Assembly: GCA_013396655.1 (NCBI GenBank)
Contig: WBMV01006289.1
Span: forward strand, 4,076,342 to 4,140,341
Origin: Campylorhamphus procurvoides
Taxonomy: Eukaryota > Chordata > Aves > Passeriformes > Dendrocolaptidae
Length of the DNA: 64,000 bases
Reading direction: 5' to 3'
The notes beneath the pieces were generated by a model. It was not told the origin of the DNA. It saw nothing but the letters and a program-made list of their open reading frames with translations, and did not search any database. Positions 12,501 to 26,600 of this stretch are shown piece after piece. A program made the translations under genes and the position numbers. Position 1 is the first letter of the stretch. Each line of letters opens with the position of its first letter.

Positions 12501-15500
12501 ATGTGCCACTTCAACTTTCAGATTTTTTAAATTACTGTATTACTACTAAAGTAAACAATCATAAATAGGTAGGAAACTTGAACAGTTTATCTGTATGGAA
12601 AGGTCAATATCAGGTCTTTAGTATTAAAAAAAAAAGTTAGTTTAGATGGGTAAAAACAGTTCTGCCATCACTAAAAGTTACACACATTCTAGTGTATCTC
12701 TATCTCACGATAAATTGGTCTCAATTTTCAGGCTTTCTTGCAGTTTGTGATTTTATTAAATACTTTCCATGATGTTTATCTGGTCTGACAGAATGGGAAC
12801 TCACACATCAAGATTTTTTCTTTAGCAGGATGCTTAGGTCTTGTCATTAGTCTTTCAGGCTACAATTTTTTCAGAACAGCAGTAGATATTTGACTCTCTT
12901 GAAAACGTTAATGACATTCAGGTTTGACAAAAATGTATTGCCAAATTATTAAATTATTTTTTTAATGGAAGTGAGAAATGGAGAAAGAAGCAGAAAACAG
13001 AAATAAAGATTAAAAATAAGAGTAAAGTTTTAGCTTTTATGGATCATGATGCATTTATAAGCTTAGCTGAATTGTGCTAGTTCTTTGAAATATATTCAGT
13101 ATGACTGTGCAGGTCTTTCAAAATTTAACTTGAAGCAAAATTTACATGCTCTTGAATTTTAGTATGAAGTTAAAAACCTGCAAAGATCATTTGAAAATCC
13201 ACATGGAAGTTATGAACTTCACAGACCCTTATGCTTGTGAATTTCACCTATTTTGAGTTTATTTATCTCCTCCTCAGCTACAATTTGCTTCCTCTGCAGG
13301 AAAGGAACTAATGTTTTATCACCTTACAAGAGGCCATTGTTTTCATCTTGGCATTTGCCTTTAAGAGGCCACAAGAATGGAGCCTCTTTCAAAGGTGCAA
13401 TTGCCTGTCCTGTTTTCACTGCTGACCTTTCTTCCATCTCTTGTTCTGTGGGCAGAGTACATGGATTCTTATTCTTTTATTCAGGTGTTGCTCTGCTAGA
13501 TCATTCTAAGTGTAGGACTGATTGTTGTCTTAAAGAGCATATGGCCCTTACAGGGAGTTGGGAATGTCATTAAGTTTGCATAATGCCTACAGGACTTTCT
13601 TTCAAAGGTGAAAGACTGCAGAGTAGGATCCTTTCCATTTTGGCTGCTTTGCAGCATGAGTCTCAGGAGGAAGAGGGATCTTAATGTAGGTGGGATAGTT
13701 TGGTCCTGCCAATCATTGGTTTAAATGTCTCTCAGGATGTTGCATGAGTACAGTCAGAACAGGCTGCTCACTAACAAAGAAGAAATCATGAAAATAGTGA
13801 TTTTTGGGAAGTACATACACTGTGGCATTAGTAGATAAGTTTACTATTTTTCATAGATGCTAATAGTGTCTGGAAGTAGATTCCTTCAATATGAAAGCAA
13901 AAAACCACAAACCCCATCTTACAGTCATGTCTGGCAGTCAGTAGAAAATAATACCCCATGAATTTGTCTGTATGTCTGACAGTATAATCCCCATCTTAAA
14001 AATTTCTTCAGCTTGACTGCCTTAGCAGCATGTCAGGCTTCTAGTACTTTTCTCATTCATTATCCAGACTTTTATCTTGCTACACAATAATAACTAGTTT
14101 AATTTCCCTTAGGCAGCTATAAGTTTTGGTCTTAGGGAACTACAATTGCTGTATCTTCAGATCCTTTGTGGATGTCAGTATATTTTTCCCTCAAAATGCA
14201 AACTGAGAAATACAATTGGTATTTGGTAGAAAAAATATGAGCAAAATAGAAATGTTTCATTTCTACTTCTTGATGCAATATTTCATATCTTTCATGTTGA
14301 CTTAGCTCAGCAAAATTGTTTATTGAATTTCTTTTCCAATAGGCAAACGTAAGAACGCATTTTCTAGAAATTATTGTTAACTGGTCTGAAATGTTGCAAC
14401 AAAAGTTATAGTGGAGAGTTCTTCTGGACTGACAAAGCCAAAATAGAAAGTACAATGGTGAGTTGGTTTGCCAAAAATGTCTTGCTGAGTGCCCAGTGGA
14501 AGGGAGCTGTACGTTTTAAGGAAGGGTTATCGGAAGTGGATGCCCATCCCACTGGGCTTTTGACTTTTAACGAAACCACAGCTGCAAACAGATTTATAGT
14601 AAACTATCCTCTAAATAAATGGCAACAATTCTGAGCTACTGAATTACCTAGTTTGCTCATCTCTTTAGCCTTCATATGAGTAAACAATACAGAAATCACG
14701 GCTGGATTGAGGTAAAGTATAGGTGAGATGCAGTACTGCTCCTCTGCATGTTTAATCTGCTCTTCTGACTACTTTCTTGAACCTTGCTTAAAAGGGCTTT
14801 GATTAATTATTTATTTTTGCCATAGTAGCAGATTGCAAGTCACAAGATCAAGGTACTTATCAAAATCTCTCAGTTTTTATGTGCTTGAAAGCCAAGGACA
14901 AACCTCCTTGATTTCCATGGACTACAAACCTCTCTATTGTGTGCCACATTTACACTGCCAAGCTATTACCTGAAGTGCCTTGTAGATACTCCCCATTTGA
15001 CCTTTTATTATTTTCATTCCCATGACCTCTCTTCCCCTCTTGTCCAATTTGAAGGGTGTCATATCTGTCTGGCACCAAATGGTGCCAGTACTCAGGAGCC
15101 TGAGTAAATGTTACAAAATAAGAGCAGCTAATTAAAAATCTGTAGTGTTGACATCTGTTTAATATATGCAATATTTCCAGAACTTGATAGCAGATCACCT
15201 TACAGTAGCAAGGGTCTAAGTCAGACTGTTTAAATAAAGTCATAATGAAGTAGAGTGATATGGTTTTAAACTTGGAACTGTTCCAAATGGAGTCATAAAG
15301 TGTGCTAATTGGTTCCACGAATTGGAATGCAGTAAAAGTCAGATTTTACAACAGTGACTATTATACAGTGGAATTAACTTGGCTACTCTAGAGGTTTAAA
15401 ATATACCTTACCATTAAGAGACAAAGTCACAAGATTATAGGGATTTTACTCGGCTAACAGAGATTGGCAAGTCTGTTTTCATTGTTGAAGATTAAGATGA

Positions 15501-18400
15501 CAAAAACCACTTAATATATTTAGTTAAATGAGGAGAATGTACAATGGTATTTGTTTGAACAAATTAGTAGCACCTACAGACTTGATTAGGTAACATATTA
15601 GAACTCTGCCAAAAATTGAAGTAATTATTGAGTCACTTAAAATATACTTAATTATTTGTTCTGCATGTAAGTTACAGAGCAATCTAAATTCATTAAATTC
15701 ATTAAGTTAATAAGAAGGACAGAGATTACTGTTTTGACATTGTTGAAACATCTGTAGTTTTTAAGATTATAAAGCGCAAGCAAAATCATTTTGTGCCAAA
15801 GTAGTAATCTCAATGAAATGCATCAAAAATGTCATATTTATTTAATATATTTCTGTAAATTTTAAACCAAAACAAACTGTTAAAGGATTTCAGTGTCTAC
15901 TTTTACTTAAGCACTCCATTTTCTGTGGCAGGAACTTTTGAATCCATCCAAACCTTTTGTCTACCAAAGTCTGGGTGTTATTTGTTGGTTTTTGGGTTTT
16001 TTTTAAATATTTATGGGGTTTGATATATCTTATTACAACTTAATGAAACTGTCGCTATTTTGCAATCTTTTCCGTATCTGTAACATAATGATTGTTGGCA
16101 TCTGAAAACAAATGGACAAGTCAGTAAGCCATGGTTATGGCAATCCACTAGAGCAGTCTTAGCATCTCAGTTGATTGTCTGCCCACTCCTACATCTTTTC
16201 TGACAATGGGAAATTCAGACTCAGAAAGAAAATGCAAAATACCTTTTACTGGACAGCTATACTAAAACTGGTGGACAGGAAGGGGTAGGCAGGGAGCATT
16301 GGTTCATCCCCTGTTATTCTCTGAGTCTGTTCTAATCTAAACTAATTCTCTAACCTGAAATCCAGTGTTACTAGTTTAATTAAAGCCAACTGTGTTCTGT
16401 TGAGTCTTTCCTGGTGGGTATCTCAGAGTATGTGATGGAACAGAACTTTGATGGATTTCATAGAATCTGTTTTCTGTAGAGGCACCTCCTACTAATAACC
16501 TGTTTCTGAATGTGGAGAAGCTGTCAGGTATGGAGAAACACCCTGGAGAAGGATAGCAAGGAGTAGATGCAAGCAAGAAGATATTTTGCTTTAAGTCTCA
16601 GACTTCTCCATAACTGAAGTAAAGCAATTCAGAAGAATACAATTTAAAAGATGAATCATAAAAGTTAAAAGACTAACATTGTATGCAGTTGTCTTCTTTA
16701 GGCTTACTGAAGGAAGCGAAAAGATAACTGTAGTAGACATTTTCCATTAATAATTCAATTGGAAACAGGTGCAACAGTTGAAGTATTTAAGCTGCACAAA
16801 GATTATGCTAGTTTGATATCAATCAACAGCTGTAGAGTAATTGCCCTTTTAAAATGTAGTTATAAAATTGTTGGCAACAACAATAGTAAGCCAAATCTAT
16901 GACAATGTTGCTAATTTGATACTTGGATCACCAACAGATGCTCAGAAAAACAGGCTTTTCACTGGTAATTGAATTTGTAGGTAGCTTTGTTGCAAAAAAA
17001 AAGGTATTGTTGAAATCATCAGGTAATAAAATGCATTGATTTAGACTGCTAAATTTGGATAAAATCTTACCATTTTAATGTATTCAACTGTCAGTGTAGT
17101 ATGATATGAAAGGAAATCTTATGCTTAAGCCATTTGTTTTGAAAACAAAATATTTGCATTTAAACATTGCAGAACTAAATAGAGGCATTGTAGAAGGAAT
17201 CTGATTCATATCAGATTTACTATAAGGAAAAGCTTATATGGTGAGTATATGATCCTTAACGTATGCTGAGGTAGTAGATACAAACTGATAGGATATAGGT
17301 TGATTTACTGTTAAAGGCTTGTAGAATAATGTGACTGTGGGCCAGAAAGTATTGTTGCATTTCCAACCTGCAACTGTCTGCATGGACTTGTAAACTAGTG
17401 TGAAGTAGAGAAGTCATGATTGCAGGAAATAATGCTTCTTGTTACATGAAATGATTCTAGGTCTTGCACTGTCCTAGTCATCAAGAAGAAAGCTTAGTGC
17501 TGAGATCCTGTTTCACTTGATTTTAAAAATAGCCTTTCTAGAGGCGATATGCTGCTGTATTTTCACCTCAGTGATAAGAAGTGTTGAGAAAGGTGTTTAG
17601 GATCTCTCTTCTGTAACCTTCATTTGTTTCTCACTGAGAGGACACTGTCTGGCCTAAACACTCATTTGTCCCGAGGCTGTGTAAGCAGCATTCTGTGGCT
17701 TGGCTGCGAGGTCTGAGGTCTCCAGAACTGCATCAGGAACAAATAATCTTTTTGTAAGGACTAGAATTTTGTTTTTGAAAAGCAACTGGAGAAGGAAGTT
17801 TTTCATAGAGTTTGCAGGAAGCCTTCTTGGTTCTCATCTTGTCGTCTCTAGAGCAACATGGCAATGATTGCTGAAATTAATTTCTTGTACCCATTCTTCT
17901 TTTTAGAGTTCCATGCAAATTTATTCTATACAAAACCAGAAACACTTTGAATATATATGCAATATTTGAATATATTCTTTGTCAGTTCATTTTTTTCCAA
18001 TTTCAGGTGATAATGTATTTTTTCTGATTTATATTTAAATTGCATTATTTGGGGAACATACTGAAATCAGTACTAGTTTTCCTATACAATGTAGATAAAT
18101 CACTTTACCTTTTTGAGAAAACAGACTTACTGTTTCATTAATTTGTCTTTCTCAACTTATTGTTTTTTACCTCTCTTAAAAGACATACAGTAATTTAATG
18201 GCACATACTGATTTATTTATTTTGCTTGTTTAAAAAGACCTTTGCTAGTATAACTTTGCTTAGTTTAACTTATTTGTCTGACTACAGGAATCACAGGGCA
18301 TTATATAATACTTTTAATGTTATCAAATTTTGAACATTTAAAATAAAATGTCATTGTGTTTTATTCCCAATTCTTACTTTTTTGGTAAAATGTATTAATG

Positions 18401-18427
18401 GATTCTATGATTTCAAGCCATAGAATC
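18401..18427. repeat. 9-bp perfect inverted repeat, 9-nt loop
   Basis: GATTCTATG (18401-18409) and CATAGAATC (18419-18427) are perfect reverse complements around a 9-nt spacer. The arm resembles the octamer tail of CR1 (ATTCTATG), so two opposed CR1 tail remnants are one explanation. No further CR1 sequence is seen on either side. Confidence 0.6.
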
Positions 18428-19011
18428 TGCTATCTTAATCTTTGTAGATACATTTGCAGCTTCTCCCAGTTACTCTGTTTGGATAATCAGGTGAATGCAG
18501 CTATAGGGGGAAAAAAAAAAAAGGTCAGGTTTTATTTAAGTGAATATCAGTGAAGAAAAGATACAGAAAAAAATAAATCTGAATCTCTAATCTGAACATT
18601 AATCATCAATCAAGAAGTTAGATCGAAGTTGGAGGATGTTACTAGTATTACCAATAAAATATTGCCAGTGTTGATGATGCCATGCTGGTGGTGTACAAAC
18701 AGAGCAGGACTTGTTTCTGGGTTCTGAGGGCATAGAATTTGAAGAGTAGTTTGGTTTGGGGTTTTTTTTCTTGATGCTTGAATGAAAATGTATGCAAGAT
18801 GTAAAATCAATTTATCATAGAGGATTTTCAAACTTTTAACGAAATAACCCCTCTCTGGACTGTTGTAGTTCAGCAGATTTATTTCCACTAATTCTTCTGC
18901 AAAATAAACTCAGTTTTGAAGAAAAGGCTGGAGAAACACATCTCTATATTGCAAAGAAGTGGCACTGTTTTTCTTCTTTCTGATCTCTTTTTATCTTCTA
19001 TCCCCTCACTC

Positions 19012-19060
19012 TTTTTTTTTTTTTTTTTNCTTATTTTTTTTTTTTTTTTTTTTTTTTTTA
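19012..19060. repeat. poly-T tract interrupted by an undetermined base
   Basis: T17, then a single N at 19029, then CTTA, then a T run of about 26 bases. The N is one of two in the window. It probably marks a contig join or unresolved homopolymer, so the true length and sequence here should not be trusted. Confidence 0.85.
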
Positions 19061-22000
19061 GTTTTTCTCTCAGGCTACAAATACAGCGCAGAATAGCGAT
19101 GAGGCAAAATTCAGCTTAAATCAAGACAGTCATTTGCAGATAACTGCTTTGGTCTCTAATCAGCCAAAGTGTGTCTATTTTCAGTAGATGAAACTGACTC
19201 TCTTCCATTTCTCTTCCAACACGAGGGAGAGAGAATATTGCCTCTCTTGTTTCTAGCTTTCTCTAGGTATTTAAGGAAGTTTAAGGATTCAGGGCAGCTA
19301 CTAAAACAATGCCTTGTATTTGCCTTCAATCAATATTTCACAAATATAAAATAGTTCAGGTTATGAAGAAGTAGAGGTTGTGGATCTCTGCTCTTATCTG
19401 TCATGGACTACAAACCAGTTTGGAAAAGTTTGGTTGTAGCACCAAACTACTTGTGTCAAGATAACTCCAGAAACCATTCTTGATGTTGATGAGATTCTTT
19501 TCTAAACAGCATCATCTAAAGTATTATAAATGCCAGGCATTTTTTGAAATAGATCTTACTTTGCTCCAGAGCCTCTAATGTGGTATGATAGGGTACATCC
19601 TTCTCTCCTTTAAATCAATTTTTCCTTCTGCAATTCTATTTTTTGGTAACCTTATGGAGAATAGCTGGTGAACACCTCAACAGGATTTGACCAGAAGTGC
19701 ATTTAAAATCTATTAGTAGCCATGTGTGCTGAAATAACTAAGAAAGCCCATTCAATTAGTTTTACCCATCTACCATGAAGAATTTAATGATCTGAATGTG
19801 TATGACGGGCTTCCACTAGTATGAACCCTCATGTGTAGTCAGTTTGACTGGTTCAATTTGTGTTGGCACTGCCATACAAATGCATGTTGGTTACATGTTC
19901 TGTGTGATGTGCTGGGTTTGCTGTACACGAATGGCAGATCTCATGAGGATGTTAGACTTAACATCAGACTTGTTAGTGTGGACAGGCTTACATTTTTTAA
20001 GTACAATGAATTTCTTGCTCGTAAGAACCCAAACTAAATTAAAAAAAAAAAAAGGCTTCTGAAATACAATTTCTGCTAAGGGGGAATATGACTTCCAATG
20101 TCGACACTGCAACTGGAAAGCTCAAGCTTTGTCACAGTTTCCAAGATGTGCTCTGGCTGCAGATGATGCAGAATCAGTACCTTTCATTTTCCTGCTAGTG
20201 AGTTAGTGAGTTCTCTTCCTTGGTGTTTACCGCATTTTGATAGTTGAAAATGAAGCCCAATTCAATACTGACCTAAGACTGGTCTCCTAGTCAGATAACT
20301 TGTTAGGAACTCAGCTGAGATAATCTGGGAGTTAAATCCTTTAGACTGTGAAAATACATTAAGACTGGACCAGATAGCGTCACTCCTCTTTTCAGGCATA
20401 GAGCCACTACATGGCAAGTAGGGTTCTAGTACTTGTAAGCAGCTGGAGAAGTCAAGGGGGAATCAGGAGAAGAAACAGAAAGCCTCACTTTATTTAATTT
20501 CTCAGACCCTCTGAATCTCGCTTTACTGTGAGGAAAATACCTTGGCTAGTCTAATTCTCTACCTGCCTAGAGGCCTTTGCTGCCCCCTGATGTTTCCTTT
20601 ATTGTTTTATATGTACAAAATGAATATTGAAGATAATTTTCTCTTGATTCTGCTGGTCTTTTCTATGTATTTCTACAGTGTTAAGCAAGCAGAATTCCTG
20701 TCTCAGTAAAAGTCTGTGTGTGTTAATGTTATCTGTAAGTTTTAAATCAGCTTCTAAATGATTCACTTCCTAGAAAAGCCTCTTTGTGCTTGAGTGCATT
20801 TAAAAATATGGATAATATTATTTTATATTTTCATAATATTTTTCCTCTTCAGGATACCTGTAAGTACTGTGGGAAGGTATAAGCTTACAAATTTCTGCCT
20901 AAATCCTGAGTTACATTAAAGCAAACAAACAAGTGGACCCTCTTTCAAGAGATAATTCAGACTGTCACCGCTGAAAAAAAAAAATTTAATCTAGTGACTA
21001 AAATCTTTTCATAATAAACAGCAGGACAGAAAAAATAACTACAGTTGACTGATTTTTTTTGGTGTATACTAACAGATTTACACTTATTTGATGAAGTAAA
21101 TGAAAATAACAATTTTAGCAATTTCATTCTAAAGGCTTTAGATGCTTTGCAGGTAATTACTACCTCCAGCAATAGTGTGATGTGATGAAAAGCGTAATTT
21201 ACAGAAGGGCTTTTGTGAATTTCTCCTAAAGCTTTCAAAAATGAAGATGCAGGAAGAAAAAACTGTCTTTGTACATAAATGGACTTTAACTCTTCACTTC
21301 TATTGTAGGACAATTGTTAGAGATCACTACTACTTTGCAGCTGGTATGACGCCTGGGAAGTAGGTACACTTCTGAGTGAGAGAAACAGCTGGAAGTTAGT
21401 GTTCATTTTCACATACTTTCTAGTTACACAGGGCTGTGTTGATGCAAAACAATATGCCTGAATAAGAAGCTTTCCAGGTACCTTAAAATTCGAACGAGGA
21501 AAAATATTACTTACAGTTCTGATTTTTTAAGACTTTGTTTTTTGAGCCCATATGTGGTATTCCTCTGAAGGTAGCATAGCTACAAATGGCAATGTTTATT
21601 GTCTCCTATTCTAAGCAAACACTCAAAGGGTAAAAATCAGGTAAATTATATAAAAATTATATCTGAAATCACATTTTTATTGGTAAATCGCAATCCAATG
21701 TCAGTAAAATATGTTATAGTAATTTATATGCATGGCCATTAAATTAGTTTGCTACTCTTCTTATGTTTAGTTAACTCTACGTAATGGAAGAAGGAAAGGA
21801 AATTATTTGGACAGAAGGATATTTATATTTTCTTGCCCTGCTATGGAATTCTTTTCCTCCTCTTTCTCTGTGAGTTTGCTTGAGTAGTACAGAATGAAAA
21901 GTGAAATTGGACTTCAAATTATTTACTCACCTTTCTTCCTTTTGTAGCTATATTTCCTTTCCATAACCTGTCATCTAAAATGTTTCCTCAGGTCCTCAGA

Positions 22001-22735
22001 AATGTCACCTTCACACCTTCATCTGTGGCAGTTGTCTCCTTCCTTTACTTCCAGAAGTATTTTCCTTTTAAGCCATATGAAACTTAGCTCCTTACCCATT
22101 TCCTCTGACTCAGATTCATTTTCTACTATCTGGTGCAAATATTTCCATGGTGTTTGATTATTGTTCTTGTCAAACTTCATTAACTTTGAAATTACACTGG
22201 TACTGTGCAATTGTAATGTCTTTTCTTTTATCCTAAACCTCAAATTTTTTGTAATGTTATTTTGAACAGTTTGATTTTGTTATGAAGTATCATTATACAT
22301 TGCTTTTATTTACTGAGACATACCTTACAGTTTTATATGTACTTTTACTGGGCAATTAACTGTAGTAACTCTCCAGTTGACTGAAGTGATTGTTTCAGGA
22401 ATTAAACATTATAATTTTGTGTTCGTCTCGAAGTTCTCTATTTTGTTCTGTGCTACACCTGTGAAGAGACATGCAGATGATTTTGGACAAGCAAGTTGAA
22501 GAAGTGAGGTTTAGTTAAGCTCATGTGACTGAAGCTTATGACTGTTATGCCTTGATCGATACTATATGGGATCCCCTGGGACTAGAAGTGAGGACAACTT
22601 TAAAATGCATGTAGGAATTTGTAGAGACATTATGGCAGACATGCAAAGCTGACCAGCTACTTCTAAGTTTTCCTTTTGTACTAAAAGGCTTTAAAGTCTA
22701 CTGAACTCATACCCAAAACATGCTGAAGCTCTGAT
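19061..22735. other. unique non-coding DNA, no gene seen
   Basis: AT-rich unique sequence with an A-run near 20040 and several chance open frames, the largest being minus-strand 20957-21313. A donor-like AAG|GTGAGT exists on the minus strand near 21927, but no matching pyrimidine-rich acceptor was found upstream of it. Confidence 0.55.
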
Positions 22736-23250
22736 CGGAGAATCGTAGGACATCACAATTCTAGAGGCACCCTGAAAGATCACCTGGTCAAACATTTTGT
22801 GGAAAAGGGAGCCTAGGTAACATCATGTAATGCCTTGTCCAGTTTTAACTTGAAAACCTCCAGTGTACCTGAGAAGGTTGTTCCAGTGACTGACTGTTCT
22901 CACTCTAAAAAACCCATTATTTATATAAAAATGAAATCGCTCCTGATGCAACTTGTACACATTGTCCCTTGTTCTTTCCTTGTAGTTTCCTCTGAGGAGA
23001 CCTTTCATACTGTAGCTGCTCTTTAAGCACTGGAAAACTGTGATGTGTTTCCACCTAAGCCTTCTATTCTCCAGGATGAAAAGATCTAACACCTCAGTCT
23101 TTCCTCATAGGGCAGGTTCTTCAGCCTTTGGTAAGCTTTATGGCCCTACTTTGGACCCTACCCAGTCTTTCTGAATGGGAAGGATGAGAAAAGGACAGTA
23201 CTCTAGACAAATAAAGTCTGACCGGTGCTGAGTAGAGGGGTCAACTGGTT
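22736..23250 (-). mobile_element. older CR1 LINE fragment, minus strand
   Basis: Reverse complement of a diverged CR1 3' region. The plus strand contains GAATCGTAGGACATCACAAT at the 3'-tail side, then blocks like ACTTGAAAACCTCCAGTGTA, GGTTGTTCCAGTG, CATTGTCCCTTGTTC and GCACTGGAAAACTGTGATG. CCTAAGCCTTCTATTCTCCA and TCAGTCTTTCCTCATAGGG follow. These fit the antisense of a CR1-X/Y-like 3' UTR and ORF2 end. It is clearly more diverged than the copy at 3577-4425. Open frames across it (minus 22823-23092) are degraded ORF2 remnants. The 5' boundary near 23250 is approximate. Confidence 0.82.
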
Positions 23251-23639
23251 CTACTCTCATTGTTGGCAAGATGAAGTAGATTGTGTTGTTGTAATGTTTC
23301 TACAGTAAGATATGGGTAATAAATTTGCTTATAATTACCTGTTATGAGCAAAAGAACTTTATAACCTTAGTTCCCAGTGTAAGTCTATCTAACTTGGTTT
23401 CCAAAACGAGGGCTATTTTCAGCTAAGAAATATGTATTCTGCACAATAACTAGGTCATAAATGCATGTGAGAAGGAAATAACATGGTAAGTATAAAAATA
23501 AAATAAATTTATAGCACCAATCTTGGATGGTGACTGCTACTCCATAAATATATTCAACAAAATTCAACGTCTTTCAGGTATAAGCGGAAATATACCTAAA
23601 AATGAAGAGAGGTGACCAAAAATAAAACAGAGGAGCCTG

Positions 23640-23667
23640 TCTAATAAGAAAATATCTAATAAGAAAA
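23640..23667. repeat. 15-bp tandem duplication
   Basis: TCTAATAAGAAAATA is followed directly by TCTAATAAGAAAAC. This is a simple two-copy local duplication. Confidence 0.8.
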
Positions 23668-26600
23668 CTCTGCAGAGGATACAAATTGCATGGACTCGCA
23701 ATCACACATCCCAGCACAGTTAGAAAAGTAAATAAAACTAGAAAGGAGTTATCACAGAGGTCAGCATTAATCGTTGTTAAAAGACTCATTTCTAGTGGCA
23801 TGGGATGGTTTTGTATTCCAGCAGCACTGGGGCAATCATCAGCATTCTTGATAAATCAGGTTAGGCAACAGGGTCAATCTCTATTGTGATGAAGTCTCTT
23901 TGTACCTAAAGAAGCAATTTTTCCAGACTTTATTTCTTTTACAAGGTCATACTTTATTGCTGAATCAGGAATTTGACTTTGGAGTTGTTAGTTGAATGGG
24001 ATTGTCTGAATTCTCTTCAGATTTCCCTCTGAAAGAATGTGGAACAACGTAAGATACAAACCCTGGTTTTCTGGTACTTAAGGATGTTTTTATAAGCTCA
24101 TAAACAGTTGAATAAAATTACCCTAAAAATAGATACGACTTTGTCAATTCTTCACACCAAACAGAGAGAAGGAACACAGACAGGAAAAAACAGAAAACAA
24201 GCTGTGAGAGACAAATTTTTAGTTGGAAAAAAAAAAAGAGAAATTAAGATCACTTTCAGAACGTAGTGCAGGCATATAATTTGGAGATGCATTGCACTAT
24301 CATTTTATCATTGCACATCACTCTGAACTGTGCCACCATATATAATTTGTTAGCAAGGTACAGGATTAACTTTATTTTGTACTATTCCTATATACTCTGG
24401 ATAATATCAGATCAGATTTTATTTCAACATGCATGTAAAAAAATCTGAAAGTGAATCCATAGCTTTTTATTTTTTAGTATTTTTTTCAGTGTAATAAGTA
24501 GTAAATTACAGGTCCAAGATGAGAGATTCTTCTCTGTGAGGGTTGATGTTTTTCTGTTTCATTCTGATTTTTTCTCTTAAAGGAGAGAGGTTAGGTTTGT
24601 GGCTGACTCATATGATACTAATGTTATTATTAATGCTGCTACATGCTTGTACTGGACACCTCATCAATGGCCTGTTTATAAAGTATGTGTAGATATATAT
24701 ATGTGGGTTACTTTTCTAGTAGATTTTGCTTTTGTATTATATAGGCCAAACCTTTTTTTTAATCTTTTTTAATGTATTTTCCTTTGGTTTCAGATACACC
24801 TTATATACTAGGTTGCAAATATGGCTCATCTGCTGTTTTATAAATTTGCCTGATTAATATATTCAGTCCTAGTCAGCTTAGTCAGTGAGCAGATCTCTGT
24901 TTTCCAAGTCCTCCTCAAAACAAATGCGCTACTGACAGAAGATTAGTAATTGTTCTGAAATTGGATGGACAGAATCATCCATACCCAAACAGCAGCCCTT
25001 TAGTTCACGTCAGCTTCTGGTCTTTCTTTAATCAATATATTCAGCAGTAATACAAGATGAAGTGGTCAGGTCCACACCTGCCAATCCACAATTCCGTATG
25101 TGGAATTTGTAACACTGAGAATTGACTTTGTCCCAGTGTGGAATGTTTAAAATAAATTAATTAAAAGCTTGATCTGCACTGTGGAAAATTCTGGTTTGGA
25201 TACTATTACCCAGATTAAGACCAGGTTTTCTTCCCAGATTGTGTCGGGAAAATTGAACATGGACAGCTTTAACTTTACAGAACTCTCAAAACAGTGATGG
25301 GTAGAGTTATTTTTGTAACCTTTTTCTTGGAGTCAGTTTCATACATCAGGAGTAATGGTAATGTAGTAATATGTGGTAATACATATCTGAGAAGTGTATA
25401 TTAGTCCAGACATACAAGTGTGAAGAGAGTAACAGAATGTCAGGAGTCTTCTGTGACCGCTCCCTTTGTGAAAATATTTTTTATACTTCTGAGTTTTTTT
25501 TAAGAAGTCATGTTTGCATGTAGACTGCCCAAATAACAGAAGGCTTTGAAATAATTTTTTAAATTATATTTTTTTTATAATAAACTGCTGTTTACTACCT
25601 GCTTTGCTATTGTTTAGTACATGTTTTTCCATCAAGTACTTGGTAAAATATTTAAATATAACTCAAAAGAATAACTTTCCCCATCAACTCATATATCATT
25701 TCAAATATTTATTCATTTTGTGTCCTTCAACAAATGGAAAAACAAAAAACAACAAACAAGCTAAGCTCTCCCGAAGCATCTTGCAGCACAGTGCTCAATT
25801 TGAGAACATTCAAAATGTTTGTTCAGAGTGCAGGGCTCAGTTAAACTGTGCTATTTCCGGGGCTTTAGAATTTATCATCAGAAATTAAAACCTGTAACTT
25901 CAGTTAACTCTTAAGAAGAAGGTGCTAAAATACATGCTGTTTTTGTTACGGAGAATGTTTGATGCTTTGTTTCCAATCTAATGGAGAAAACTATTCCAGA
26001 AGTATACTTTCTACTTAAAGTAGTTATTCAAGGAATGAAAATTCATTCTTTCTTTGAAAAAATGAATAATGAAGCTATTACATAAAAGAATAGTATTAAT
26101 GTATTAAATAGAAAATTATAAAAATGTCAGTTTAGCTTTCCCCTCCCTGCCTGCAATCATCAAATTATAATCAGATTGTATGCTATTAATGGTGTCCCTT
26201 AATGCAGATATTAAAAAGCATGATCTAGAAGTTTGGAATCTGGGTGTTGGGTTTGTATTTTAGCTTTTATTTTTTGTGCAGTAGCGGTGATGTTTTTCTT
26301 CAGTTTGTGGTGTCGAGGTTTTTTCTTTTTCTTTTTAATTGAACAAATAAAAGGTCACTGTAGCAATAAGTTAGTTTGTTCCTATGAAACAATTCCAACA
26401 GCTAACTCCTTGCCTTCCTCTTTTCATTCTGTACATTCCAGTTATTCATGCAGTACTTTGGCACAGCCAGAAGTCAAACATAAAGGTCACTACCTGGGTT
26501 ACTTCTGTTTTGGTCCACCATCCAGTTAGTCTGCCTGCTGCATTACATTGTCAAAGTCAGCCTTTCTATTGACAGGCATATTGATTTCCTGATTAATGTA

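Larger units (their letters stand above)
9102..19011. other. unique non-coding DNA, no gene seen
   Basis: About 9.9 kb of AT-rich unique sequence. It contains short homopolymers (A12 near 11350, A11 near 18512), the fold-back at 9480-9535 and the inverted repeat at 18401-18427. Open frames such as 14132-14455 and 14950-15318 on the minus strand have no recognisable domain and no codon pattern that persuades me. No repeat family was identified. Confidence 0.55.

Noticed and set aside
17267..17277. let-7-like seed TGAGGTAGTAG
   Set aside because: The 3' half of mature let-7 is not matched (ATACAAACTG follows) and no complementary arm is present to form a precursor hairpin.
21900..22243. Minus-strand donor AAG|GTGAGT near 21927 with an open frame upstream at 22019-22243
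   Set aside because: The open frame ends before the donor and no pyrimidine-rich acceptor bounds an exon.
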